From assembly GCA_002344075.1 (NCBI GenBank), contig DDTM01000024.1, forward strand, positions 10,337 to 63,205: 52,869 nt of DNA. Reading direction: 5' to 3'. The notes beneath the pieces are model-generated. The model had not been told where the DNA came from. It searched no databases and saw only the letters and a program-made list of their open reading frames with translations. This DNA comes from Bacteroidetes bacterium UBA2364 (lineage in GTDB: Bacteria > Bacteroidota > Rhodothermia > Rhodothermales > UBA2364). The translations under genes were made by a program, and so were the position numbers. Shown here piece by piece: positions 25,977 through 35,400 of this stretch (positions are counted from its first letter, which is position 1; each line of letters begins with the position of its first letter).

Positions 25977-26048
25977 GTGATCGGGCAAGAGACTTTTTTT
26001 GATTGCTGGTGTATAGAAGCCGACTTCATCAGATAATAAAATGTATTT

Positions 26049-27542
26049 ATGACCTTTACAGCCTTTAAAGAACTCATTCTTCAACACCCTTTGCCCGTAG
26101 GGCAGGAGTTGGTAATCCCGATATTTAAGCGATTAAATGCAGACTTGGTTACACCCGTTTCGGCTTTTCTGGCCTTGCGCGAAACGGGTAAAGCCACATT
26201 TTTGCTGGAAAGTGTGGAAGGAGGGGAGCACCTTGCACGCTATTCCTTTATCGGTAAAAACCCATACTGTACTGTAACGGCTCATGGTCGGGAGGTTCAC
26301 CGAACTTCAACCCGCGACAACGAAGACAGGGTCTTTCATCAGGCCAATATATATTCGGTTTTGCAGGAAATGTTAGACCGATATGTGGAAATTAAGGCTC
26401 CGGAGTTGCCACGGCTTACGGCGGGGGCCGTAGGGTTTATGGGCTATGATACGGTGCGTTTGCTTGAAAACTTGCCGGATACACCGCCAGACGATCTTGG
26501 TCTTCCGGATGCGGTCTGGTGTTTTTATGATAGCTTGGTGGCGTTCGATCATGTGCGTCACGAAATGGTGTTAATTTCCAATGCCTTTATTCATGCAGAT
26601 TCGTCGTATGAAGCGGCTTATTACACTGCTTACGAAAAATTAGAACAACTGGAAGAAGATCTTTCACACGTTCGGTTTGCTGCACCGCCACCCATCCGGT
26701 TGATGAAGGAGGAGTTTACTTCCAACCAAACCCCCGATGCCTACAAAGAGGCTGTCGAGAAGAGCAAGCAATACATTTATGAAGGCGATATTTTCCAAGT
26801 GGTGGTTTCGCAACGGTTTGAGACGCAGTTTGAGGGAGATGCGTTTAATTTATACCGTGCACTTCGTCAGGTAAACCCTTCTCCTTATTTGTTTTTTTTG
26901 GATTTTATAGACTTTATGCTGATTGGTTCTTCTCCAGAGGATGTTGTGTCTATTGAAGATGGTCAAGCGAAGGTTTTGCCTATTGCCGGAACACGGCCCA
27001 GAGGGGCAACCGCTACAGAAGATCGGAACTTAGAAACCGAGTTGCTTGCAGATCCAAAAGAACGGGCCGAGCACCTGATGCTGGTAGATCTGGGGCGAAA
27101 TGATTTGAGCCGCGTCTGTGAGTATGGCACGGTACAGGTAGAAGAATACGCTTATGTTGCACGGTATTCACATGTCATGCACCTTGTTTCGTTGGTAACT
27201 GGTAAGTTAAAACCCGGAAAAGGAGCATTGGATGTATTGGCAGCCTGTTTTCCCGCAGGGACGGTGTCGGGAGCGCCTAAAGTACGTGCTATGCAAATCA
27301 TAGATGAGTTTGAACCAACCAAACGTGGGGTGTATTCGGGCGCAATCGGGTATTTAGATTTCTCGAATAACATGGATTCCTGTATTGCCCTTAGGACGAT
27401 GGTGGTAAAAGGAAATCGGATCTATATACAGGCTGGTGCAGGACTGGTGGCAGATTCTACCCCCCAAACCGAGTTTGAGGAAACTGTTAATAAATCTATG
27501 GCGCTCCGAAAAGCCATTTGGCGTGCTGCAGGAAGAGAGTAA
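26049..27542 (+). CDS. trpE: Anthranilate synthase component I
   Basis: The 497-residue protein has the chorismate-binding domain of TrpE: SPEDVVSIEDGQAKVLPIAGTRPRGAT near 297-323, LMLVDLGRNDLSRV near 340-353, PAGTVSGAPKVRAMQIIDEFEP near 402-423 and the C-terminal QAGAGLVADSTPQTEFEET. The N-terminal regulatory region keeps the tryptophan-binding LLES motif (TFLLESVEGGEHLARYSFIG), so feedback inhibition by tryptophan is expected. It makes anthranilate from chorismate using ammonia from TrpG. trpG and the other trp genes are not in the window; the gene stands alone, unlike the usual trp operon. Confidence 0.96.
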   Translation: MTFTAFKELILQHPLPVGQELVIPIFKRLNADLVTPVSAFLALRETGKATFLLESVEGGEHLARYSFIGKNPYCTVTAHGREVHRTSTRDNEDRVFHQANIYSVLQEMLDRYVEIKAPELPRLTAGAVGFMGYDTVRLLENLPDTPPDDLGLPDAVWCFYDSLVAFDHVRHEMVLISNAFIHADSSYEAAYYTAYEKLEQLEEDLSHVRFAAPPPIRLMKEEFTSNQTPDAYKEAVEKSKQYIYEGDIFQVVVSQRFETQFEGDAFNLYRALRQVNPSPYLFFLDFIDFMLIGSSPEDVVSIEDGQAKVLPIAGTRPRGATATEDRNLETELLADPKERAEHLMLVDLGRNDLSRVCEYGTVQVEEYAYVARYSHVMHLVSLVTGKLKPGKGALDVLAACFPAGTVSGAPKVRAMQIIDEFEPTKRGVYSGAIGYLDFSNNMDSCIALRTMVVKGNRIYIQAGAGLVADSTPQTEFEETVNKSMALRKAIWRAAGRE

Positions 27543-27571
27543 GTTGTTGTATTCTTAAAGCGTTGATAGAT

Positions 27572-27595
27572 AAAAAAAGAGGTCCGAAGACCTCT
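27572..27595 (-). terminator. UUCG-loop terminator closing the sprA cluster
   Basis: On the minus strand AGAGGTC-TTCG-GACCTCT is a perfect 7-bp hairpin with a stable UUCG tetraloop, followed by seven T residues. It lies 26 bases past the stop of the acidic protein gene and faces trpE from the other side. Confidence 0.85.
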
Positions 27596-27620
27596 GTAAA
27601 ACGGCAATGCTTTTTTCAGA

Positions 27621-27962
27621 TTAGCCTTCTTCGTCATCCTCGAAAATAATCATGACTTTGGGTTCCAGTTCACCAGCCTCGGCCATATCAAGTAGTTTGG
27701 CCGAAAGCTCTTCTACCGATTCATAGCGGCTGTGTTCTTCGCCAGCGCTAGCAATCTGATACTCTTCCTCGGCCAATTCTTCCCATGCATTTGCCACCTC
27801 GATGACAAAATCATCCTTTTCGGGATCATAATAGGCGTAATAGGCTTCTCTGTTGTTTGCTTTGTCAATTAATATGACGTTGGAAAACAAGCCGTATTCG
27901 TCATCATAAAAAACGGATTCGGCAATCAATTCCAGGGTGAAGGCTTTAAGATCAAATGCCAT
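27621..27962 (-). CDS. Small acidic protein of unknown function
   Basis: This 113-residue protein is strongly acidic, with EELAEEEYQ in the middle and a tail ending IFEDDEEG. It has no signal peptide, membrane helix or motif that I recognise. It starts 14 bases after lipB stops and is followed by the UUCG terminator, so it is probably the last gene of the sprA, barrel, lipB cluster. The compact fit in an operon and the continuous frame support a real gene. Confidence 0.7.
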   Translation of the reverse strand: MAFDLKAFTLELIAESVFYDDEYGLFSNVILIDKANNREAYYAYYDPEKDDFVIEVANAWEELAEEEYQIASAGEEHSRYESVEELSAKLLDMAEAGELEPKVMIIFEDDEEG

Positions 27963-27976
27963 GATAGTTGTTATTT

Positions 27977-28780
27977 TTAAATGAAGGTTTCAAGTTGATT
28001 CAAGTTTGTTGGCTCATATGCCAAGAACGAACTCAGAAAGGATTGAGCCTCGTTGTATTTGAGCATTATTGTTTCGGCCTCGAAGAGGGAAGAAAAGTGT
28101 GTCACAAATTGAGTGCGGATCAATTCTTCGGGTGCTATCGTGCCTGTTTCTGACGCAACCGAAGTTACACCGCGATCACGGATGCCACAGGGGACAATGT
28201 ACGAAAAATAATCGAGGTTCGTATTGAGATTAAAAGCAAAACCGTGCATGGAGACCCAACGACTACATCGAATGCCCATAGCACAGATTTTTCGTTCAGG
28301 CCCATGTTCATCTGGCCCCACCCAAACGCCGGTCCGTCCGCTCACCCGTCCACCAAGAAGGTTGTGATCGGCACATGTTTGAATAATAGCCTCTTCCAAT
28401 AGGCGGAGGTATTTGCCGAGATCAGTGAAAAACCGGTCTAAATCCAAAATAGGATAGCCCACTAATTGTCCTGGCCCATGATACGTAATATCTCCCCCTC
28501 GGTCAATCCTGAAAAAGGTTGCTTCTACCTCAGCAAGGCGTTCTTCTGATAACAAGAGGTTACCTGCGTGTCCACTTTTGCCTAACGTATAGACATGTGG
28601 GTGTTCCACCAACAAGAGGATATGAGGGAGTTGTATTGGTGGTGCATGTTTTTTCGCCCAGATTAGTTTGTTTTGCAAGTTCTGCTGAAGCGTCCACGCA
28701 TCTGCATAGGGAATTCGTCCGAGGTGGCACACGATCACTTGCCTTTTTGAAGCGGGTTCCAATAGGAGGGGGGGCATCAT
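27977..28780 (-). CDS. lipB: Lipoyl(octanoyl) transferase LipB
   Basis: The 267-residue protein shows the LipB motifs: LLLVEHPHVYTLGKSG near 55-70, RGGDITYHGPGQLVGYPI near 93-110, RKICAMGIRCSRWVSMHGFAFNLNT near 160-184 (catalytic lysine in KICAMGI) and IVPCGIRDRGVTS near 192-204 (acyl-accepting cysteine in PCGI). It transfers octanoate from acyl carrier protein to lipoyl domains. It begins 12 bases after the outer-membrane barrel gene stops. The C-terminus is about 30-50 residues longer than in compact homologues. Confidence 0.95.
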   Translation of the reverse strand: MMPPLLLEPASKRQVIVCHLGRIPYADAWTLQQNLQNKLIWAKKHAPPIQLPHILLLVEHPHVYTLGKSGHAGNLLLSEERLAEVEATFFRIDRGGDITYHGPGQLVGYPILDLDRFFTDLGKYLRLLEEAIIQTCADHNLLGGRVSGRTGVWVGPDEHGPERKICAMGIRCSRWVSMHGFAFNLNTNLDYFSYIVPCGIRDRGVTSVASETGTIAPEELIRTQFVTHFSSLFEAETIMLKYNEAQSFLSSFLAYEPTNLNQLETFI

Positions 28781-28792
28781 TTGGATATGGTT

Positions 28793-29371
28793 TTAACGCA
28801 AAAAAATAGCAAAACCGAAACGCAGCCCTTGCTCTTTGTACGAGGAGTGATAATCCGGATCGTGAGAAAGTGGGGAAAAGGCTCGGTCGGAGAAGGCGTC
28901 TAATACCAATCCCACATGCTCATTCGCCATCCACAAAATACCCACAGAGCCTCCGTATCCATATCCTTCTTGCTTATAGGTTTCAGATTTGCTGCGTTCG
29001 ATTTTATACCGGGCAGCCACAAATGGATACAAAGCGGGTGTTACTTTATGATAATAGGCCACCTTGGGTCCAATGGCATAAGATTGACTTACGCCTTCGA
29101 TCGGTGTTTTGAGTTGTTTTACACGGCCATAGGCCATCGAAAGTCCAATACCGAGGCCCTCCTTCACAAAATACTGGATATCTGGATATAAGTTAAAAAC
29201 CCGGACATCGGATCCTGAAGTACTTTGTATCGGGTTAGTGGTAGGAGAAAAAGTACTTCGTCCATAACGAATTTGGCCACCTACCTCCCATCTACCTTTA
29301 TGAACCACCGATTGCTGGGCACTAAGCCCAGAAGGTGTGCAGACGATAAGGAGAAAGAACACATGTCTCAT
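28793..29371 (-). CDS. Outer-membrane beta-barrel protein
   Basis: From the ATG at 29371 the protein has 192 residues, with a signal peptide ending GLSAQ. The mature part alternates short amphipathic strands (GRWEVGGQIRYGRSTF, GLGIGLSMAYGRV, YAIGPKVAYYHKV, ALYPFVAARYKIERS, GYGGSVGILWMA) and ends GLRFGFAIFLR, a terminal strand as in small eight-stranded barrels. A function cannot be assigned. It follows sprA by 69 bases and precedes lipB by 12 on the same strand, so it may be an accessory of the secretion or envelope machinery. Confidence 0.8.
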   Translation of the reverse strand: MRHVFFLLIVCTPSGLSAQQSVVHKGRWEVGGQIRYGRSTFSPTTNPIQSTSGSDVRVFNLYPDIQYFVKEGLGIGLSMAYGRVKQLKTPIEGVSQSYAIGPKVAYYHKVTPALYPFVAARYKIERSKSETYKQEGYGYGGSVGILWMANEHVGLVLDAFSDRAFSPLSHDPDYHSSYKEQGLRFGFAIFLR

Positions 29372-29440
29372 GAGGTCTCCATTGGGAAAAGGTTTTTTGA
29401 TACCCATATTAATATACTTTTGATAAATATATTATCCATA

Positions 29441-32400
29441 TTAGTTTGAAATACTTACTCGGAAATTAAACCCTCCTTTTAAAGTACTTAAGTTTGGTTC
29501 TGTTCTGTCTTTACCTGTACGGTTAGAGTATGTAAGGAAAGCATCTGCCGTTACCCGTGCTGAAAACTGATACGATAAGCGGGGTTCGGCATCTAAAGTA
29601 CGTTGCGAGCGCGATAAAGTGGGTTCGAACTGGAAGCCTTGCCAATTGAGAGAACCTCCACGGGAAGTTGCCTCATAATCTGCCCGAAGGGCTTGCTCCA
29701 GACTCTTCTTGAGGGGGAAAGTACTTTCCTTGTTTTCCCGTAATCCAATCGAAAAACTGAACCGGATGGTATTGTTCAGGCGGTTGGTTTTCATAAACGG
29801 AAGTTTGAACGGAAGGGTCATTCCGGTTTTTGAATAACTGGTACGGAATTCAAATTCATTCGTCTCTATTTTCGAGAGGTCGTAGTTGGTGGTTCCAAAA
29901 GTATAGGCATTGGATTTAGCCCATTTGGTTGTTGCCTGAATACCATTTTTGAACCGCAGGTCCATCTCGATTAATGGGCTGAACCGTTCATTGATTCGGA
30001 CGCCACTCACTTCTTCACCCGGAAGTGCGTAGTTGATCACGTAAGTCACGTCTTGACCATTGGCATTAACACCATTAAAGGTGATCTCTTCTTCTTTGCC
30101 TTCGCGTGGGTTGTTGCGGTAATCCATATCGTAGCTCGTAGAATACCCATGCCTCAGCGTAGCACTTTGGACTAATTTTGACAGGAAAGGCAGACGTTGT
30201 AAACCATTATAACTAATGTTCCAGTTGGGCAATGGAATGGGCAGATAGCCTTTTTTGTCAAAAGTCCGGCTACCAATGGCGGTAATAAATCCTTTTCGGA
30301 AACTCGCGCCCACCGACTGGTTGGTCAAGACTCCTTGTTCGCCGTCTTCAACAAGAAAATTAGTTGCACCAGGGTCGTTTTTTTGAAGTGTCCGGAGTTT
30401 ATTAAACTGGTCTTGCACCATCGCATTGTAGTTCGCACCGATGGCCCATGCAGAGGCCCGTGCTTTACCACTGAGGTTGGTGTCGCGGAGTAAAGTAGGC
30501 GAATCATCTTCTATCTTGTAAGAAATCCGATTGGCATCTTCGAAGCTGACATCGCTCGTGAGGTCCACACGCAAGTCTTGGGATAGTTCCAGCGAGCCAC
30601 GGAGGCCATATTGGGTACTGGCACGAATTTGGTCGCTAATCTGGAGTCGTGTGTTGTTTACGCGGGTTAGGGTATCGGCGGGGAGGTACGATGTCAAGCC
30701 AAACCGATAATTCCACGGAGTTATATTTTCCCCAAAAAGATAATATCCACTTTTTAGATTTCCGCTTTGTGCGCCTGTATTACGAGAATAGTTGAAAGAC
30801 AAATCCGAGATCGAGAATGCTTTCAAGAACATGTAGCGGGCGATGCGCTTGGGATCTGGTAGCGGCAGATTGAAATTTTTCTTCGTTTTGGTGGTGTCTC
30901 GTTTTGCTTTTTCAACAATTGGTTTGGCTGTTGTTTCGGTAGGCTTGGTTTCTGAGGATGGTTTTGCAAGCGCATCTTCTGGTTTTGTCAGTCCTTCGGC
31001 TGGATTCTCCGTATTGCCAGTAACGGCAGGCTTGTTTGTGGCCTCTTTGGCTGCCTGTTTCTCTGCCGCACGTTGTCTTACGGCGGCTTCACGGCGTGCG
31101 CGTTCTTTTCTGGCCTCAATCTCGTTGGCTTCACGTCGTTCCCGTGCTTGTTGTTGCCTGCGTGTACGATCTTGTTGGTCCGCCTGCTTGGCTTTTTTAT
31201 AGAGTGGGACTTTATCGTACAGGCTTTTTAACCGGAAACTGGTGCCACCTTTCCAACTGACGGTATTACTGACTCCGGCTCCTACAATATCACTGGCCGA
31301 TTTATTTCCGTTGTCCCAGTCGAACCGTGCATTGTATGTGATGGGTTGGATATTAACCCAGTCTAACCACTTAACCCGGTCTAATTTAGGATCGAACGAA
31401 GCACTAAAGTCCTGCCCATGACGATCTGCGCGAATGTCTGCCTGACTCGTAAACAATTGACGTATCACGTCTTGCGTAGAACGTGGGTCAATTCGTTCGT
31501 AAAGGTATAGGTTGTCTGGGTCATTCTTTACGGCCAATTCGGCATTTTGGCGGTTGTTAATAAACAACTGTTCGTTACGCGTGGTCTTGTGTTTAACATA
31601 GAACAGCGAGTCGAGTCCACTCAAGAAAGTCTGACTGGTCTCGTTTCGGTAGGAAAGCGACAGGAAACTTAGCGGATTGTAAGTAATGTCGAACGTTCTG
31701 CGGATGCCAAAGTCATGGGTTTCGCGGAAAGGATACGCCAATTCATCCGGCTTGGTGGATTGTTGGTCGGTTCTTGGACGCTGTTGACTACTACGGAAGC
31801 TACGGTCGGTGGACGCGGCTGCCTTAATGTTTTGTGGCAAGTAGGCCAGTCTGAGGGTGTTTAAACCGCCTAAAACGGGCAAATCTTTTGGGATAAACCG
31901 GAAAGGCCGTATGGTTTTGAGGCGCTGTAGGTTTAGGCTGTACGAGGCGGAAGCACCCCATTGCCAGTTCTCGTCTGCACGTGTCTGAGGGTTTCGACTA
32001 TTGCCTTCGGACCAGCGGTACGAGACCGAAAGCGGGTCTAGTAAGTACCGTACCATAGGAGATTGTGAGTTCGACTTTGTAATCGGCACCGAAAGCGACT
32101 GACTAAAACTAACCGTCTCTGCCTGGCTTAGCAACGCCGCTTTTTGATCTTGTTTTTCGCGGGCGTCTAAGGTTGTGTTTTCTTCTATAGCTGCCAATTT
32201 TTCCTTAAGTGGCAAGTCCCCTTGGTCGGGAAGGAAGCGAGGAGTTGCAACATTCGACTTTATGGAGTAATTGAAGGGAATGTTCCACCCAAACCGTTCC
32301 GGCAATAATTTATGTAAATTAACATTGGTTGTAATGCCCCAGTCTCGTTGTGCTTGGCCGGATCTACTGCCAAGTTGGCTGTCTAAAGCCCCAAAACCTT

Positions 32401-35400
32401 CATCACGATAGTTTGCGTTTGCGCTTACAGTAGCAAAATCCGCGAGACGGATGTTGGCGGTAGCGAGTCCTGCGTTCCCACTCAAGGCGTCGTATTCGGT
32501 TACCCTCAGTTCATTTGCCCAAAGGGTAATGCCTTGGAATTGTTTAGATTTACCATTCGGTAGAGATCCTGTTTCGTTTATGGGAGAGCGGTTATTCCGA
32601 ATACCAATCACAATGGAGGTAAGGCGAGAAAGTGTAGGATTGCCTTTGATTGCGAGGCGGGCTTTCACGTCTGTCAGATAGGTTTGGGTTGCGCCGGACC
32701 AGCCCGTTTGTTTTTCTTGGTTGTCTATAAGTTCGGTATAGGTAGTGTCGCTCCAAACGGTTTGCCCTTCTTTAATCCGGGCTTCGGCCAATAATTGATC
32801 ACGGAATGATTTTAGAGAGATCAAGTCCGGAATTTTGACGTGCATGGAGTTCAGGTCAATGGTTTTGTCTCCCACTTTTTGGAACATTTGCCAAAGTTTA
32901 TCCGGATCAGGGCTTTCACCCGGAGCCAATTCATAAGGGGTTACGGGTAGTTCATATTCGTAATAGTTCTTATTCTCGTCGGATCCCAGTCGGATAAACA
33001 TCCGGAGGCCATCAAAATTTTGGTCTTCTTTCCGCAAGGGTCGCCCTGTTTCATCCCGCCCTTCAATATGGGTAAACATCCGGATATTGCGGTATTTCAA
33101 TAGGTCTAACCCTTCGGTAAAGGTCTTATAAACAGCACGCTGGTCTCCTGCCTGTAAGTTGGTAACACTAAGGGCCATAGCACGTTCATTGCCCTGTCTG
33201 ACGGATGCTGAGCCGCTTGAGAAGTTGCGTATTTCCTGAACAATGGCGGTAGTAGGTGTTGCATAACGGGCTGCATCTTCTTCACTGCTCAGGCTGGAGA
33301 TCACAAGAGGGGTTTCTTTGCGAACGGACTCATTCCCCACGAGTTTAGACTCTCTCCACTGAGACCCCACCAACTCGAACGTGGAAAACCGAATCTGCCC
33401 TTTGTCTTCAAAGCCAGTGAGCCAGATCCGGATGGCCTGAATCAGGTTAAAGCCACTAATATTCCCTACTTTTGTGGTGAAATCGCGGATGGGGATGCTC
33501 ACTTTATACCAAGCAGAACCGCCTTCTTTGGCTTCTGCCGTTTTGGTAATAATGTAGTCGTTGGTTTCTTCGGGCTTGGCCAGTTTTTCTAATACCGTTA
33601 TGTCTAACGGGATTTCGTACTGATAATAGTTGTTATCTAAATTCAGGTTGTTGTTCTGGTTCAGGTCTTCCGAATCAGGGATCTTACTTGAACCGAGAGA
33701 TTTAGACCAGATGTCTCGTTGGCCTTGTGGAGAATTTAATTCAGAACCGGGAAAGTGGAAGTTGAAACGGCCCAGTTTATCGGTATCACGGTCTTTCCAC
33801 CAGGTTTCATCCCTAAAGTCCCGAAAATCATCGCCCGATGGATCTGCCAGAGCTGCTTGCCATAACTGTTGATACTGCTCTGTATTGCGGTTACTGGACG
33901 TGCTGTTGGCAGGGTTAATGGCATCAAGAAATTTTTTAAAAAAGGTTTGTTCGGTATAAACCCGGCTTTGACTGTCTTTGTATAGGTTATTGAACTTGTC
34001 TTTTAACGGACCGTAGGTGGCATCATCATACGAGGAAAGGCCATCCAGCCCCAAGTCTTCCGTGCGGCGGTCTGAGGTTTCTTCTATACCGAGAATGTTA
34101 TTCAGCGTTCCACCGGAAATCCGGCCCCAATTATCCGTTATTTCATTACCAGATTTTACTTCTTTTGTGGAAAGGCCGTCCTCGGTATTGAGTCGGGCAT
34201 TGGGTAAGACATCTTCCGAGATCGAACCGAGGTTGATCACCATTTTGGCATCAGGCCCTGCTTTATTGGTGTAGGGAGAGAATATAAATTCAATAAATTC
34301 AATATTCTGGGTTGTGAAATCGGTTTGTGCTTCTGGTAACCGTCGGATCATCCCGCCCCAAAGTTTTTTCCGTTCCGATCGGTTGATAAACCGATCAAAG
34401 TCCGTTGCGTAATTAAACGGCCCCCTATCCGTCGGGTCAAAAAACAAGTTGAGGGTCGTGACATACTGGTCACGTTTCTGAAGTCCTGTTACATCGTAAT
34501 TCGGTAAGATGTCCTTGATAAGTACCGGATACAATTGGGGTAATTCAGCATATGAAGTAGGGATACCTGTATTAGAACTAGAATATAGCTCGTAGCCGAT
34601 ATTGGCCCAGCCCATACGTGCCCGCCAGGTGGTAAGAAGCGAGTCATTGGTGGTAGAGCGTCCAATGCGGAAGTTGTCTAAAGAGTCTGGTGCGCTAGAT
34701 AGGGTCCAGTTTCCGGCATTGGCCAATGAAATGGGGTTTCGAATCCCTTCAAAGTCATCTATATACGATATCTCGCCACTTCGTTCGTCTTCGGCAAAGT
34801 CGCGTCCCAGCTTCTTGAGTTCTCGTTGGGTGCGTTCAAAGGCCAATGTAGCGGCATTCTCAGGCGAAAAGTGTGCAAACTCGGCCTTGAAGTCAAAGGA
34901 ACTTTCTGCACGGGTTTGAATGAGCGGCAGAGCGTCTATGGCTCTTGTTAACCAACGCGGTTTGGCGTTATAGCTGCCATCAAACCCCCAAATACGGTTT
35001 GCGATTGGTTCTTGCCCAATTCTATATTTGTCGGTATTAGGTTTTTCTTTAAGGCGCATCGCGGTTGCACCAAACAATAACCGATCCTGATAATTGTAGG
35101 ATGCCCGGACGCCAAACAGGTTTTTTTGTTGTAAAGCGGTAAACTGCTGGCGCTCATAGGTGATCCGGATTTTATTGCCTGGTGTGAGGTAGGCTGGATT
35201 TAAAATTTCGATATTGCCAAATTCGTAGTTGACCGTAAAGTCTGCCGGACTGAGTTCGTTGTTGTTGGCAAACACCCGAACAGAGCCTTCTACCAAAGCA
35301 AACCCCAGATTATAGGAAGATTGTACGCCACCACTGGCTGAGCCTGTAATGTTATATATATCGTACTGGCTTAGGGTACGTGCAACAGAAGGTTGAGCAG

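Noticed and set aside
29620..29645. GGTTCGAAC-type T-loop sequence suggesting a tRNA
   Set aside because: It lies within the sprA coding sequence and no acceptor or anticodon stem can be drawn around it.
30843..31202. Plus-strand 119-codon open frame inside sprA
   Set aside because: It is the antisense of the Arg/Glu/Ala-rich insert; its Ser/Ala/Val-rich composition is a by-product of the codons on the other strand.
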